Shown in pieces: positions 7,981 to 16,242 of a DNA stretch of 64,000 bases (positions are counted from its first letter, which is position 1; each line of letters begins with the position of its first letter). The stretch is from Pseudomonas sputi. Its GTDB lineage: Bacteria > Pseudomonadota > Gammaproteobacteria > Pseudomonadales > Pseudomonadaceae. The notes under the pieces are model-generated. The model saw nothing but the letters and a program-made list of their open reading frames with translations, was not told where the DNA came from and searched no databases. Made by a program: the position numbers and the translations under genes. Location: assembly GCF_021603585.1 (NCBI RefSeq), contig NZ_BQHI01000015.1, positions 1 to 64,000 on the forward strand. Reading direction: 5' to 3'.

Positions 7981-8900
7981 AGGCCCACCAGTTCCCGTAC
8001 AAAACTCAACCCCTCTTGCGTGCCCACCAGCAGCAGGCCGGCGCATTGCACCCACTCATGCCCCGGTGCGTCGCCGCTCAGCAGCTCCTGGCGCAGCTCG
8101 CTGGAGTTGCCCGGGCCAATCAGGCGCGCCCGTATGCTGACGTCGGGGTTACCCCCAGCCAGCAGGTTTTTCAGTTCAGCCAATTGCTGATCCCGCCCCT
8201 GTTGCTGTGCCGCCTTGCGAGCGGCCAGCGCCGCTAGATCGCCCAACGGCGAACTGTCAGCGGCGTAGCCCTCCAGCACGGCCAATTGGCCGGCCATCGA
8301 TTGCTTGGCAGCCTTGACCACCGTGCAGCGTTCCAGGGGCAGTCCTTGCCAGCGCGGCAACGCACCGGCGCTGGGGATCTCCCATTTTTCAGTCTCAAGT
8401 TTCATCAGGTGCTGGGCGCGCCGCTCGGTTCGCACCAGGTCGCCGATCGGCAACAACGCGTTGAACCGCGACAGGCCGCTGGCCAACTGTTCCAGACGTG
8501 TCCCTAGGAACAGAACCGACAGGGCATATTGCGGCCCGACCGGACGGCCGGAGTCGGTGGCGTCCTCCAGTTTTTTGGCCAGGTGTTCCAGCACGTTCGG
8601 CGCCGACAGGAAGCGCTGATAGCCCTTGCCTTGGCCGACGCCGCTTTGAAAAGGCGTCACCACCAGGCACGCGGGCACCTGACCCAACTGCTCGGCCAGC
8701 GCCGCCCGTCCGGCTTCAATGGCGCCTTTCGCGGCGTCGCCGACCGGCCCCGGGTTGGTGTTGGCCAACCCGCTCAAACCGGCCAACCGTTGCGCGGTGC
8801 TGGCCAGCTCGCCGGTGGCCAGATCTTTGGCAGCGGACAGCCCGCCCATCCATTGCGTGGCCTGTTCTGGCCAGCGCATCGTCACCGGCGCCCAGCTCAT
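7977..8900 (-). CDS. Conserved phage tail-region protein, unknown role
   Basis: This 307-residue protein is mostly helical and Ala/Leu/Gln-rich, with no signal peptide or membrane segment. It sits between the fibre-assembly gene and the baseplate genes with 4-bp overlaps at both ends, so it is co-translated with tail genes. A GPVGDAAKGAIEAGRAALAE stretch and a beta-type C-terminus (VSIRARLIGPGNSSELRQELL) are visible. Proteins in this position in related Pseudomonas prophages are annotated only as hypothetical. A structural tail or baseplate role is likely from context. Confidence 0.6.
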   Translation of the reverse strand: MSWAPVTMRWPEQATQWMGGLSAAKDLATGELASTAQRLAGLSGLANTNPGPVGDAAKGAIEAGRAALAEQLGQVPACLVVTPFQSGVGQGKGYQRFLSAPNVLEHLAKKLEDATDSGRPVGPQYALSVLFLGTRLEQLASGLSRFNALLPIGDLVRTERRAQHLMKLETEKWEIPSAGALPRWQGLPLERCTVVKAAKQSMAGQLAVLEGYAADSSPLGDLAALAARKAAQQQGRDQQLAELKNLLAGGNPDVSIRARLIGPGNSSELRQELLSGDAPGHEWVQCAGLLLVGTQEGLSFVRELVGL

Positions 8901-9604
8901 GCCGGCGGCGTCCAGGTGATGGCTTTCATCGCCTTGAGGTTTTTGTCTTTCAGGGCCTTTTCAACGGCCTGGCGCAACAACTCGGCGCACTGCTGGGCGC
9001 CTTGACGAAAGCGCACCAGGTCGTGGCTGACCTTATGCAGTTGGGCGATGGTGTGGGGCCGGAAGGCCAGCACCTGGTCAGCATCGGTACACGGGTAAAC
9101 GTCATCCTGTCCCAGCAGTACTTGGGCGTTCAGGTTTACCTGGTCATCGATGGCGCTGCTGTAACGGTACGCGTCGCCCAGGGCGCTGGAGTTGAATCCG
9201 CCGGCGACATACGCCGCGCAATCAGTGGCGATCGCCTGCAGCTTTTTCTCCCGGAGTGCGGCCAGCACGGCATCGACGTCGTCGACCCATTCGCCGTCCT
9301 TCCAGATCTGGTTCGGCCCGGGCTTTTTCATGGTGAAACCCGCCGGCACCGGCTCGAAGCCTTCGAGCGTGCGCGGCTCGCCGGTTACGGTGTTGTACAC
9401 CACCACGCCGCCGAAATAGTCCACAAGCTGCCAGGCCTTGCCGTTCCACCAGGCCGCTTTATGTTCGGGGATCTGCGGCGGCGCTGTCTCCACACAGCCG
9501 CCCGGGATCATGTACACGCCCGGTTCCAGCGGCGATTCGTCAGCGGTCACGGTGCCCACCAGGATGCCCAGGTGGTTGGTCTGATAAACGAGTTTTTCAG
9601 TCAT
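8897..9604 (-). CDS. Tail fibre assembly-type protein (DUF4376-like C-terminus)
   Basis: The protein has 235 residues from ATG 9604 (MTEKLVYQTNHLGILVG). The N-terminal half holds AAWWNGKAWQLVDYFGG and NQIWKDGEWV segments. Similar Trp-rich pieces occur in small phage proteins that follow tail-fibre genes and help fibre folding. The C-terminal half (about 125-225) resembles DUF4376, a helical domain of fibre-associated proteins. It follows the fibre gene by 8 bp, the normal place for a fibre chaperone. Confidence 0.7.
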   Translation of the reverse strand: MTEKLVYQTNHLGILVGTVTADESPLEPGVYMIPGGCVETAPPQIPEHKAAWWNGKAWQLVDYFGGVVVYNTVTGEPRTLEGFEPVPAGFTMKKPGPNQIWKDGEWVDDVDAVLAALREKKLQAIATDCAAYVAGGFNSSALGDAYRYSSAIDDQVNLNAQVLLGQDDVYPCTDADQVLAFRPHTIAQLHKVSHDLVRFRQGAQQCAELLRQAVEKALKDKNLKAMKAITWTPPA

Positions 9605-9612
9605 GCTCGATC

Positions 9613-11271
9613 TCAATACTTGATGCAGTAAAGGAGGGCCATGTTCTTTGGCCGTGTTTCGCTACCACCGGCGGCGGCTACGGTCACGCCGTGGGTGTGC
9701 GCGCCGCCGGCGCCAATCCCGACGTTGTGCGCATGGTTTCCGGCGCCATTCATCAGAACGTTGTGCGTGTGCACGCCCGCCCATGACGTTTCGTGCGCCC
9801 CGCCCGACTGCTGAACCGAATTGATGCCGCCGGCCCCTTGGCCAATACCTGGAGCGCTGGGCGCCGAGTGGTTGTGCGCGCCCTGGGCGTCCGTCCAAGC
9901 ACCATGGGTATGGTTACCTTGGGCGTCAGTCCAAGCGGTGTGCGCATGGTCGCCAACCGCTGCGGCCGAAGCGGTGTGCGCGTGAGAATGGATCATCATG
10001 TCCTGAAAGCTGCCGAACGCTCGGCTGGGATCCACACCGCGCCCATCGTCCCAGGCTCTTGGGAACATTCCCCGCACATCCGGCAAGTTGAAGGTTGTGG
10101 AACCATCACCAGCTCCGAAAGTGACGCCGATGCGTGCAAACAGCTTGGCGAAAGTAGTGCGCGAAACTTCAGAGCCATTGCTCTTGAGCCAGCCGGGAGG
10201 TGGAGTGTTCATTGCGAACCCACAGACGACGCCAACAAACGAGTCCTCAACCTGCCGCTGCAATTTATTTAGCGCTGCAGTAGTGGCGAGGATCTCGCTG
10301 CTGTTCGTGTTCGGGTCATCGCTCTTCGCGTTGGGCAGGTTGTCCAGATCCACGTCTTCTTTGGTCGTGCCCCGGGCGCGCAGGTTGGGGTAGTCACCGT
10401 CCCGCGCCGCCAGGTACTGAATCAACGGCCCATTGATCGGCTCAGGCAGGCGCATGTCTGAAAAGCCCACCGAGGACAGGTAGTGCGCGACGGGTACGCA
10501 GTAGTGGCGCGCGCCGGCGGAATCGGTGTAATCCTCAGGTTCGCCAAACACCACTTTCCACGTCGCAACTCGATCGTTCAATTGGCGTTCCAGGCACACA
10601 TCCAAGGTGATTTTCCCCACCGGGATAACGCCGGTCACCGGCAGCGGCGCCGAGAGCGCAACGCGAATGCCTTCGATATAGGCCACACCCTGGCGCAACT
10701 GAAAGCCGTTGACCGTCTTTTCGAACAGCAGCGAATCGCCGAAGAAACAGGCGCGCCCGTACAGCTCACGGTTGCTCAGGCGCTCGCGCTCATCGATGCC
10801 GGCCAGGCGCACGGTGAAGTCATGCTGCCAGGTGCTGGCATCGATCGTTACGCCGGTCAGCGCCTGGGCGCCGTCGAACGCCACCAGAAAGTTGCGGGTG
10901 ACGTTGTTGCCGATCTGCAACGGCGGGATGTTCTTGCGCTTTTGCTGCAGCGGCACGTAGGACACGGCGAACAACAAACCGTCAGCGTCTTCAAGGCCGA
11001 CCCAGTTGAAGTCCCAATCGCCGACGTCCGACCCCAGCTGCGCGCTGTAGACGATCTGGTTGGGGTTCACAAAACCCGCGTTCTCCTTGGGGATCTCGTA
11101 GGTGTGGACGATCTGGCCCACTGGCGGCTTGCCGGCGGCTCGATCCACCGGCGCTTCGGTGGCCAACCCGGGCACGTTGGCGAAAATGAATTTCGTCACG
11201 ACCAGGGGCTTTTTCTGGCTTTGCTTCAGGGCGATTTGGCCTTCGCCGGCCAACGTAATACTGGCGCTCAC
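9613..11271 (-). CDS. Tail fibre/collar protein
   Basis: This 552-residue protein uses a GTG start. The N-terminus (about 1-170) is the P2 gpH-type part that fixes the fibre to the baseplate. A collar-type domain follows at about 350-410 (CGFAMNTPPPGWLKSNGSEVSRTTFAKLFARIG), then a low-complexity tip with many HxH or HTH units (about 425-535), and a terminal KNMALLYCIKY. Paired histidines in fibre tips, as in T4 gp37, coordinate metal ions, so a metal-bound receptor-binding tip is likely. This protein should set host range. It is followed by its putative chaperone. Confidence 0.85.
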   Translation of the reverse strand: MSASITLAGEGQIALKQSQKKPLVVTKFIFANVPGLATEAPVDRAAGKPPVGQIVHTYEIPKENAGFVNPNQIVYSAQLGSDVGDWDFNWVGLEDADGLLFAVSYVPLQQKRKNIPPLQIGNNVTRNFLVAFDGAQALTGVTIDASTWQHDFTVRLAGIDERERLSNRELYGRACFFGDSLLFEKTVNGFQLRQGVAYIEGIRVALSAPLPVTGVIPVGKITLDVCLERQLNDRVATWKVVFGEPEDYTDSAGARHYCVPVAHYLSSVGFSDMRLPEPINGPLIQYLAARDGDYPNLRARGTTKEDVDLDNLPNAKSDDPNTNSSEILATTAALNKLQRQVEDSFVGVVCGFAMNTPPPGWLKSNGSEVSRTTFAKLFARIGVTFGAGDGSTTFNLPDVRGMFPRAWDDGRGVDPSRAFGSFQDMMIHSHAHTASAAAVGDHAHTAWTDAQGNHTHGAWTDAQGAHNHSAPSAPGIGQGAGGINSVQQSGGAHETSWAGVHTHNVLMNGAGNHAHNVGIGAGGAHTHGVTVAAAGGSETRPKNMALLYCIKY

Positions 11272-11280
11272 AATGCGTTC

Positions 11281-11805
11281 CTACAGGCTGGCGACCAGCG
11301 TTTGCTGGTCGTCGTTGAAGTCGATCAGGCCGATTTGCAGGCCCACGGGGGTGATGGTCACGAAGTCATAGCGCCGGCACGTCCGACCGTATTGCTGGAT
11401 CAGCACGCGCAGCAGCTCGGGGTTCAGCGACAGCTGGGCGTTGCTGAACTTGAGCAGCACCACGTCCCAATCCCGATCGGGCTGGCGCTCCTCGATCTCC
11501 ACGTAGCCAACGCCCAGGCGCTCGAAAATGCGTTTCATGCCGGCGGTGCTGCCCGCGTCGACCGAGTTGATGAAGGCATATTTCACGCGCAGCCGGAACA
11601 GGCTTTCCGGCTCGCCGGTGAAGCGCGTCACGTCCCGCTGCCAGGCCCACAGTTCAAGGATGCTCAGGTGGCAGGTGTCCGGATCGATCTGCGAATAGGG
11701 CCACCGCAGCCAGCCGGTGACGTTTTCCCACCAGGACTGTGCAGCCGCGACCAGCTTGCTCAGCTCGGCGCCACCGAGCCAGAAAGGCAATTTGATCTTG
11801 ATCAC
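11281..11805 (-). CDS. Phage tail protein I-like baseplate protein
   Basis: The 174-residue protein has the SILELWAWQRDVTRFTGEPESLFRLRVKYAFINS stretch and the late VVLLKFSNAQLSLNPELLRVLIQQYGRTCRRYDF segment typical of gpI/DUF-type baseplate proteins placed between gpJ and the fibre. It overlaps the end of the J-like gene by 4 bp. In P2, gpI and gpJ form the outer baseplate wedge that carries fibres. Function is assigned from order and pattern. Confidence 0.75.
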   Translation of the reverse strand: MIKIKLPFWLGGAELSKLVAAAQSWWENVTGWLRWPYSQIDPDTCHLSILELWAWQRDVTRFTGEPESLFRLRVKYAFINSVDAGSTAGMKRIFERLGVGYVEIEERQPDRDWDVVLLKFSNAQLSLNPELLRVLIQQYGRTCRRYDFVTITPVGLQIGLIDFNDDQQTLVASL

Positions 11806-12974
11806 TGGATCACCACCGTCAGGTTCTCCAGACGGGGTATGGACAGACCGTTTACCACATCCACCATCGGCGTAATTCTCACCGCCTCAATGCTCGGAAA
11901 CTGTTCATGCAGTTCGGTGCAAAGGCGGCTTTTGCTGAATTTCGCTTGCGGGTAGGTCAGCGTGGGCTGGTAGTCGCGGGGCGTGCTTTCGCGAAAGGCC
12001 GCACGTACAAAAAACTCCACCTCCTGTTTGAGTGTGGCTTTCTGCTCTGGCGTCTGATTGGAGAACGGCCAGACGTTCACCACAATGCTGGAAAGGGTTT
12101 CCGGCATGACCATGGCCAGCAGGTCATCGCCGTGGCCGTGGTTGCCCTGGTCGCGGATATGCGCATTGATCTTCTCCAGGTAACTGGCCGCCGGCACACC
12201 TGCATCAAACAGGATGTAGGCATTGGCGCTGCCTGGCCCACGCGGGGCGCCGTGCTCAAAATACACGCCATCCGGACGCACGCCCGGGAAGGCGGAAATC
12301 ATGGCGCGATATACGGCGTCGGTGTGCCACTGGTTGACCGCCGAGAACTGGTTACGCACGCGCAGGCGCAACTGGTCGTTGGGTTCCGGATCTGCACCTG
12401 GTGAAGCCAGCCACCCGTCTTTGTTCACCACCTGGACAATGCCGGGAATCGGCACCGGCAGGATCGCGTAGTAACCCGGGGCCAGGTTAAAACCACTGCC
12501 CGCCTCGATCGCCTCGACCGGAACGTCCACCTGCAGCTGGCCCTGCTGGAACGTCGCCGGCGCCGTGGTAACCAGTTTGTAGACGTTGCCGTTGATTGCG
12601 GCGGACTGCACCACAATGCCCTTTTCCAGCTCCAGCACACCGTCCGGAATGGCCCGGATGAACAGCAGTTTTCCCTGGGCCTTGGTCGCGCCCTTGCGTT
12701 CGACATTGACCGCCCAGGCCAGCGTATCCAGCCAGGCGTCGACCGCTGTTTTCACGAAGAAGTTGGGCAGCACGGTCAGGCACAGGAAATCCAGCAGCCA
12801 CAGAACCGGCTTGGTCACCAGCGCGGTCATTACCCGCCAGAACGGCGAATAGCTGCTGGTGTTGGCCACTTTCGCGCCCTGGGCTTCAACTTCCTTTTCC
12901 CACTCGGCCTTCAACGCCGCCTCAGTGGTCGGGATGCCGGCATCGGCGATCACCTTTTTAAAATCGACGCTCAC
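11802..12974 (-). CDS. Baseplate J-like protein
   Basis: The protein has 390 residues. It carries the baseplate_J pattern: an early helical part (about 1-95), a beta-rich core with GKLLFIRAIPDGVLELEKGIVVQ, and GSGFNLAPGYYAILPVPIPGI near residue 175. A conserved RVRNQFSAVNQWHTDAVYRAMISAFPGVRPDGVYFEHGAPRGPGSANAYIL region follows, in which the J family binds the neighbouring wedge. It forms the baseplate edge. Four-base overlaps join it to the genes on either side. Confidence 0.88.
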   Translation of the reverse strand: MSVDFKKVIADAGIPTTEAALKAEWEKEVEAQGAKVANTSSYSPFWRVMTALVTKPVLWLLDFLCLTVLPNFFVKTAVDAWLDTLAWAVNVERKGATKAQGKLLFIRAIPDGVLELEKGIVVQSAAINGNVYKLVTTAPATFQQGQLQVDVPVEAIEAGSGFNLAPGYYAILPVPIPGIVQVVNKDGWLASPGADPEPNDQLRLRVRNQFSAVNQWHTDAVYRAMISAFPGVRPDGVYFEHGAPRGPGSANAYILFDAGVPAASYLEKINAHIRDQGNHGHGDDLLAMVMPETLSSIVVNVWPFSNQTPEQKATLKQEVEFFVRAAFRESTPRDYQPTLTYPQAKFSKSRLCTELHEQFPSIEAVRITPMVDVVNGLSIPRLENLTVVIQ

Positions 12975-13288
12975 AGACTTACCTCAATCGATCCGAACTT
13001 CAGGGTTTTGGCGGTCACCAGGTAAACGCCTGGTTCCTGTTGGGTGATGCGTGCCGTCCCCGGCACCAGGCGCACGTCGCCCTCCACCAGCAGTTCCATC
13101 CGCTGGATACAGTCGCGCTGACGCAGGCGATCGCGCTCGGCCACCAGCGTCACCAGCAGCCCGCTGTCGCGGATCATGTGGGCGATGTCCTGAGCGATGC
13201 AGGCGCGGTCATCGATCAACCGGGGCTGGTTTGAAGGATCGAGCGCCAGGTCGTTGCCGACGATCAGCAGATCCACGTACTCGCTCAT
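12971..13288 (-). CDS. DUF2590-like baseplate protein (gpW position)
   Basis: This 105-residue protein contains DLLIVGNDLALDPSNQPRLIDDRACIAQDIAHMIRDSGLLVTLVAERD, the typical start of the DUF2590 family. Members occupy the place of the gpW/gp25-type wedge protein between tape measure and J in HP1/K139-like phages. Overlaps of 4 bp tie it to both neighbours. A wedge role is inferred from position. Confidence 0.8.
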   Translation of the reverse strand: MSEYVDLLIVGNDLALDPSNQPRLIDDRACIAQDIAHMIRDSGLLVTLVAERDRLRQRDCIQRMELLVEGDVRLVPGTARITQQEPGVYLVTAKTLKFGSIEVSL

Positions 13289-15270
13289 CCGCCCACCGCC
13301 ATGGCGACCATGTTTTCCACTTCCAGCGGGGTCATTGGTTTGCCGGTGTGAATGTTCACGTTCTCAACATGCGTGCCCTTGTTCTGGCTGCTGTTGTTGT
13401 TCTGAATGCTGGTCAGCAGGCCGCCCGCCGGCACTGCAGACGGACGCGCCGGCGACAGGCTTGGAATGGCCGCATTGATGGTCTGTTGGGCTTTCTGCGC
13501 AGCGTTGGCGGTGTCGGAAGCGCTGGCAGCGGCGTCGACGCCTGGCACTTCGGGCATGCCGCCGAAGCGCGCTTCGATGTTCACGCCGGGGATGCTGTTC
13601 AGCAGCTCGATCACACCGTTAACGGCCTTGGTGAAAATGCCGACGATGCTGTCCCACGCGGCCTTGGCCATGCCCGACCAGCCGCCCATGGAGTTAAACC
13701 AGTCGGACAGCTTCTGCAGCTTGTCGGCGACGAACTGGAACGCAGCCGTGTTCATCAGGGCGCTCGTCCACTCCTTCCAGAAGTAGACCGCCGCCACAAT
13801 GACCGCCACCAGGGCGACGATCCCGACCACAATCCACACCACCGGGTTGGCCAACAGAGCCGCGTTGACCAGCCAGATCGCGCCCTGCCACAGCATCATG
13901 GCGCCGCGAATCAGCGCCAGGCCGGCGCTCAGCGTGTAGATCACGGCGACGTAAGCGAGGATGGCCAGCTTCTGCAGGATGAACACCGCGACGGTGCGCA
14001 GCCCCATCAGTTGGAAGACTTTCCAGACGGTGAGCATGCCCAACCAGGTCATGCGGGCAATGCCCACCACCATGGTCAGTGCCGACATTGCAGCGACTAT
14101 GCCCATGATCGTCAGCGCGGTGATGCCGATCACCCGGGTGATGTTCGGGAACAGCTGCGACCAGCGCACCAGTGTTTTGCCAATGTCGACCATCTTGGCC
14201 ATGAACGGCGACAGCACCGGGATCAGCACCTGGCCGAATACCACTCGCATGACTTCGACCAGGGACGCCCATTGCTGCCAGGGATCAACCATCGCCCGGG
14301 CCATCTGCTCGGCGTTCTCCAGCCCGCGCACTTTGCCCAGCTGCTCGATGCCGTTGCGCAGCCGATCGGTGTCCTTGGCGAGCGCGCCGATCACCTGGGC
14401 ACCTTCGCCGCCGAAGGCCTCCATCAGCTTGGCACCCGCCGACGCGCTGGTGAGGTCGCCGAACTTGCCCTGGAGCTTGTCCAGGATGGTCATCATCGGC
14501 AGCACCTTGCCCTGCTGGTCGGTGAACTTCATGCCGAGCTTTTCCGAGGCCGCGCCGATGTTTTCGAAAAACGCCTTGTAGCGTCCGCCGGCGTCGCCCC
14601 CTTCCATGGTGCTGCTCAGCGTGCCGATCACCGCCATCTGTTCAGCCAGGTCGACGCCGGACGTCGTGGCGATCGCCCCGGCTTCCTTGAAGGCGTCTTT
14701 CATGGCCGCGCCGCTGGTGCGGAACAGCTGCACCGCCAGCGCCGTCTGGCCACCGAGTTTTTCCACCCATGCACCTTTACCCATCGCATCGGCTTGGGAC
14801 TTCTGCAGGTTGTAGAGCGTACCGACGTATTCACCCATGGTTTCGGCGTCGGTCTTGGTGGCCTTGGCCAGCAGGTTGCTGGTGTTGGTGAAGGTCGCCA
14901 GCTGGTTGCCGGCAAGGCCCTTGATGGCGCCTTCGATCAGGTAGGCGGACGCCACAAAGTCCTTGGCGTTCTCGCCATAGTTCACCGCGAACTCCAGCGA
15001 CTTGGCGTTGAGCGCCGACAGCGCGTCCTCGGCTACGCCCAGCGATCGGACGTCGCCCAGGGCGCGATTGACCTCCAGCGCCGGTTCCATCGATTCGCGA
15101 ATGGCGACCACGCCAGCCGTCAGCCCGCCAAAGCCCAGGCCGATCGTCTTGATGTGCTTTTCGCTCTGATCGGCAAGCTCGGAAAAGCCCATTTTCACCT
15201 TGCCCAGGGGCGCGGTGACCTTGTCCTGCAAGCTGAGAATGAAAGCCAGGCTGGCGCTACGGTCTGCCAA
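13285..15270 (-). CDS. Phage tail tape measure protein
   Basis: The protein has 661 residues from a TTG start (second codon GCA). It begins with the TP901-type region (QDKVTAPLGKVKMGFSELADQSEKH), followed by a core with LYNLQKSQADAMGKGAWVEKL. Several hydrophobic segments lie between about 380 and 510, among them IVGIVALVAVIVAAVYFW, typical of the membrane-inserting part that lets DNA enter. It sets tail length during assembly and lies directly after the chaperone pair, as usual. At 661 residues it predicts a fairly short tail. Confidence 0.92.
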   Translation of the reverse strand: MADRSASLAFILSLQDKVTAPLGKVKMGFSELADQSEKHIKTIGLGFGGLTAGVVAIRESMEPALEVNRALGDVRSLGVAEDALSALNAKSLEFAVNYGENAKDFVASAYLIEGAIKGLAGNQLATFTNTSNLLAKATKTDAETMGEYVGTLYNLQKSQADAMGKGAWVEKLGGQTALAVQLFRTSGAAMKDAFKEAGAIATTSGVDLAEQMAVIGTLSSTMEGGDAGGRYKAFFENIGAASEKLGMKFTDQQGKVLPMMTILDKLQGKFGDLTSASAGAKLMEAFGGEGAQVIGALAKDTDRLRNGIEQLGKVRGLENAEQMARAMVDPWQQWASLVEVMRVVFGQVLIPVLSPFMAKMVDIGKTLVRWSQLFPNITRVIGITALTIMGIVAAMSALTMVVGIARMTWLGMLTVWKVFQLMGLRTVAVFILQKLAILAYVAVIYTLSAGLALIRGAMMLWQGAIWLVNAALLANPVVWIVVGIVALVAVIVAAVYFWKEWTSALMNTAAFQFVADKLQKLSDWFNSMGGWSGMAKAAWDSIVGIFTKAVNGVIELLNSIPGVNIEARFGGMPEVPGVDAAASASDTANAAQKAQQTINAAIPSLSPARPSAVPAGGLLTSIQNNNSSQNKGTHVENVNIHTGKPMTPLEVENMVAMAVGG

Positions 15271-15275
15271 TGTCG

Positions 15276-15730
15276 TTACCCGTTCAGCGCAAGGGCGATG
15301 CCGTTAGCCACGGCAAATTCCATGCGTCTCCAGTGTTCGTCCTCCAGCCACTTGGCCGTCCCCATCGCCTCGGGCGTGGGTTCGGCACCAGGTAGCCAGC
15401 GGTTCGTCAGGGCCATCAGCTGGCCCAGGCCGTTTTCGCTCAAGCGCTCAGCGTGCTCGAGCGCTTTTTTACGATCACCTCAACGTTGGGTGCGTATTCC
15501 TCCAGCAGCGCGCCGGCGAGCTGCATCACCATCACCGGGTTGCCCAGCAGCGGTTTCAGCACGTTTTTTTGATCCTGCAGCACGGTGGTCATCAGCAGGT
15601 TGTTGCCCGGGGCGACCTTGTTGGTCTGGGTCAGGGCGTTGAAGTACTTGGTCACGTCCGCCGGTGTCAGGTTGAAGGTGAATTCGTTTTCGCCGACTTC
15701 CAGGGTGATTTCGGTGTTTTGCTGGCTCAT
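15276..15730 (-). CDS. Tail assembly chaperone, -1 frameshift product (gpE+E'-like)
   Basis: A -1 slip at A AAA AAG (15464-15470, minus strand) moves ribosomes into an open frame of 54 further codons ending TAA at 15276-15278. The fused product has 151 residues. The extension contains NGLGQLMALTNRWLPGAEP and AKWLEDEHWRRMEFAVANGI, which read as real protein. P2 gpE+E' and lambda gpG/gpGT use the same scheme, and both forms are needed to coat the tape measure. The stop is six bases from the tape measure start. Confidence 0.85.
15440..15730 (-). CDS. Phage tail assembly chaperone, short form (gpE-like)
   Basis: The protein has 96 residues from ATG 15730, which overlaps the Rz stop (ATGA). The beta-rich N-terminus (ITLEVGENEFTFNLTPADVTKYFNAL) and the NPVMVMQLAGALLEEYAPNVEVIV segment match the tail-assembly chaperone family of P2/HP1-like phages (gpE role). 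The slippery run lies twelve codons before the stop. The zero-frame product ends KKRSSTLSA. Confidence 0.85.
   Translation of the reverse strand: MSQQNTEITLEVGENEFTFNLTPADVTKYFNALTQTNKVAPGNNLLMTTVLQDQKNVLKPLLGNPVMVMQLAGALLEEYAPNVEVIVKKRSSTLSA
15464..15470 (-). promoter_or_regulatory. Programmed -1 frameshift slippery site (A AAA AAG)
   Basis: On the coding strand the zero-frame codons are GTA AAA AAG. The heptamer A AAA AAG is among the strongest slip sites in gammaproteobacteria. GC-rich complementary stretches follow (GCGCTCGAG... CTGAGCGCTTGAGC), which could form the stimulating stem. Confidence 0.85.
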
Positions 15731-16242
15731 GGGGTATCGCTCTTTCTGAGGTTGGGAAAAGTGGTGTTTTGGCGCGCCGGCGATCGCCGGCATACGCCCA
15801 GGGCGTATTGCTGCAGTCCGACGATCATTTGCCGGCTTTTAGCGAGTTGATCTCGGAGGGTGAAATAATCAGGTCGAGCGTCTGCAGCGAGTTCGGCGCG
15901 TCCTCCATCAGCCACGCGGGCGGTGCCGGCGGTGGCGGACACAGATCCGGAGGCGGGACAGGTGGCGCGGACGAGCAACCGGTCAGAGCCATCGTCAACA
16001 GCGCGACGCAGGTGTTCGTTTTCAGTGCGTGCATCGGTCAATTCCTTGGTGTTTCGTTGGTCGATCGCGTCCCGCTCGGCGAGCATTTCGCCGCTGATAC
16101 GTGCCGCTTCGCGCAGGCCGCTGGCCTCCCACTTCGCGCTGTCGCGCTCGCGCCTGGCTTCGTCGCGTTGGCCTTCGAGTACGTCGAAGCCGATCCAGGC
16201 GACCAGGCACAGCACGACCAGGAACAAGGCTTCGCGGAGCAT
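15727..16242 (-). CDS. Rz-like inner-membrane spanin (i-spanin)
   Basis: The protein has 171 residues from ATG 16242 (ATGA overlap with the lysozyme stop). One N-terminal membrane anchor (about 4-18, ALFLVVLCLVAWIGF) is followed by a long charged helix (EGQRDEARRERDSAKWEASG onward) that should form a periplasmic coiled coil. This is the i-spanin layout. The o-spanin gene is nested inside it in another frame. With its partner it fuses inner and outer membranes in the last step of lysis. Confidence 0.85.
   Translation of the reverse strand: MLREALFLVVLCLVAWIGFDVLEGQRDEARRERDSAKWEASGLREAARISGEMLAERDAIDQRNTKELTDARTENEHLRRAVDDGSDRLLVRATCPASGSVSATAGTARVADGGRAELAADARPDYFTLRDQLAKSRQMIVGLQQYALGVCRRSPARQNTTFPNLRKSDTP
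15825..16034 (-). CDS. Rz1-like outer-membrane spanin lipoprotein, nested in Rz
   Basis: The protein has 69 residues. A signal peptide ends in the lipobox LTGC with lipidated Cys20. The mature part is Pro-rich (PPVPPPDLCPPPPAPP), the hallmark of o-spanins. The gene lies wholly inside the Rz gene in a different frame, the lambda-type embedded arrangement. It is easily missed because it has no space of its own. Confidence 0.85.
   Translation of the reverse strand: MHALKTNTCVALLTMALTGCSSAPPVPPPDLCPPPPAPPAWLMEDAPNSLQTLDLIISPSEINSLKAGK

Noticed and set aside
6749-8140. Long plus-strand open frames opposite the tail genes (also 10483-11955, 13051-15642, 17328-18866)
   Set aside because: They are antisense shadows of GC-rich minus-strand tail genes; the minus-strand products match known phage families and overlap each other as coupled genes.
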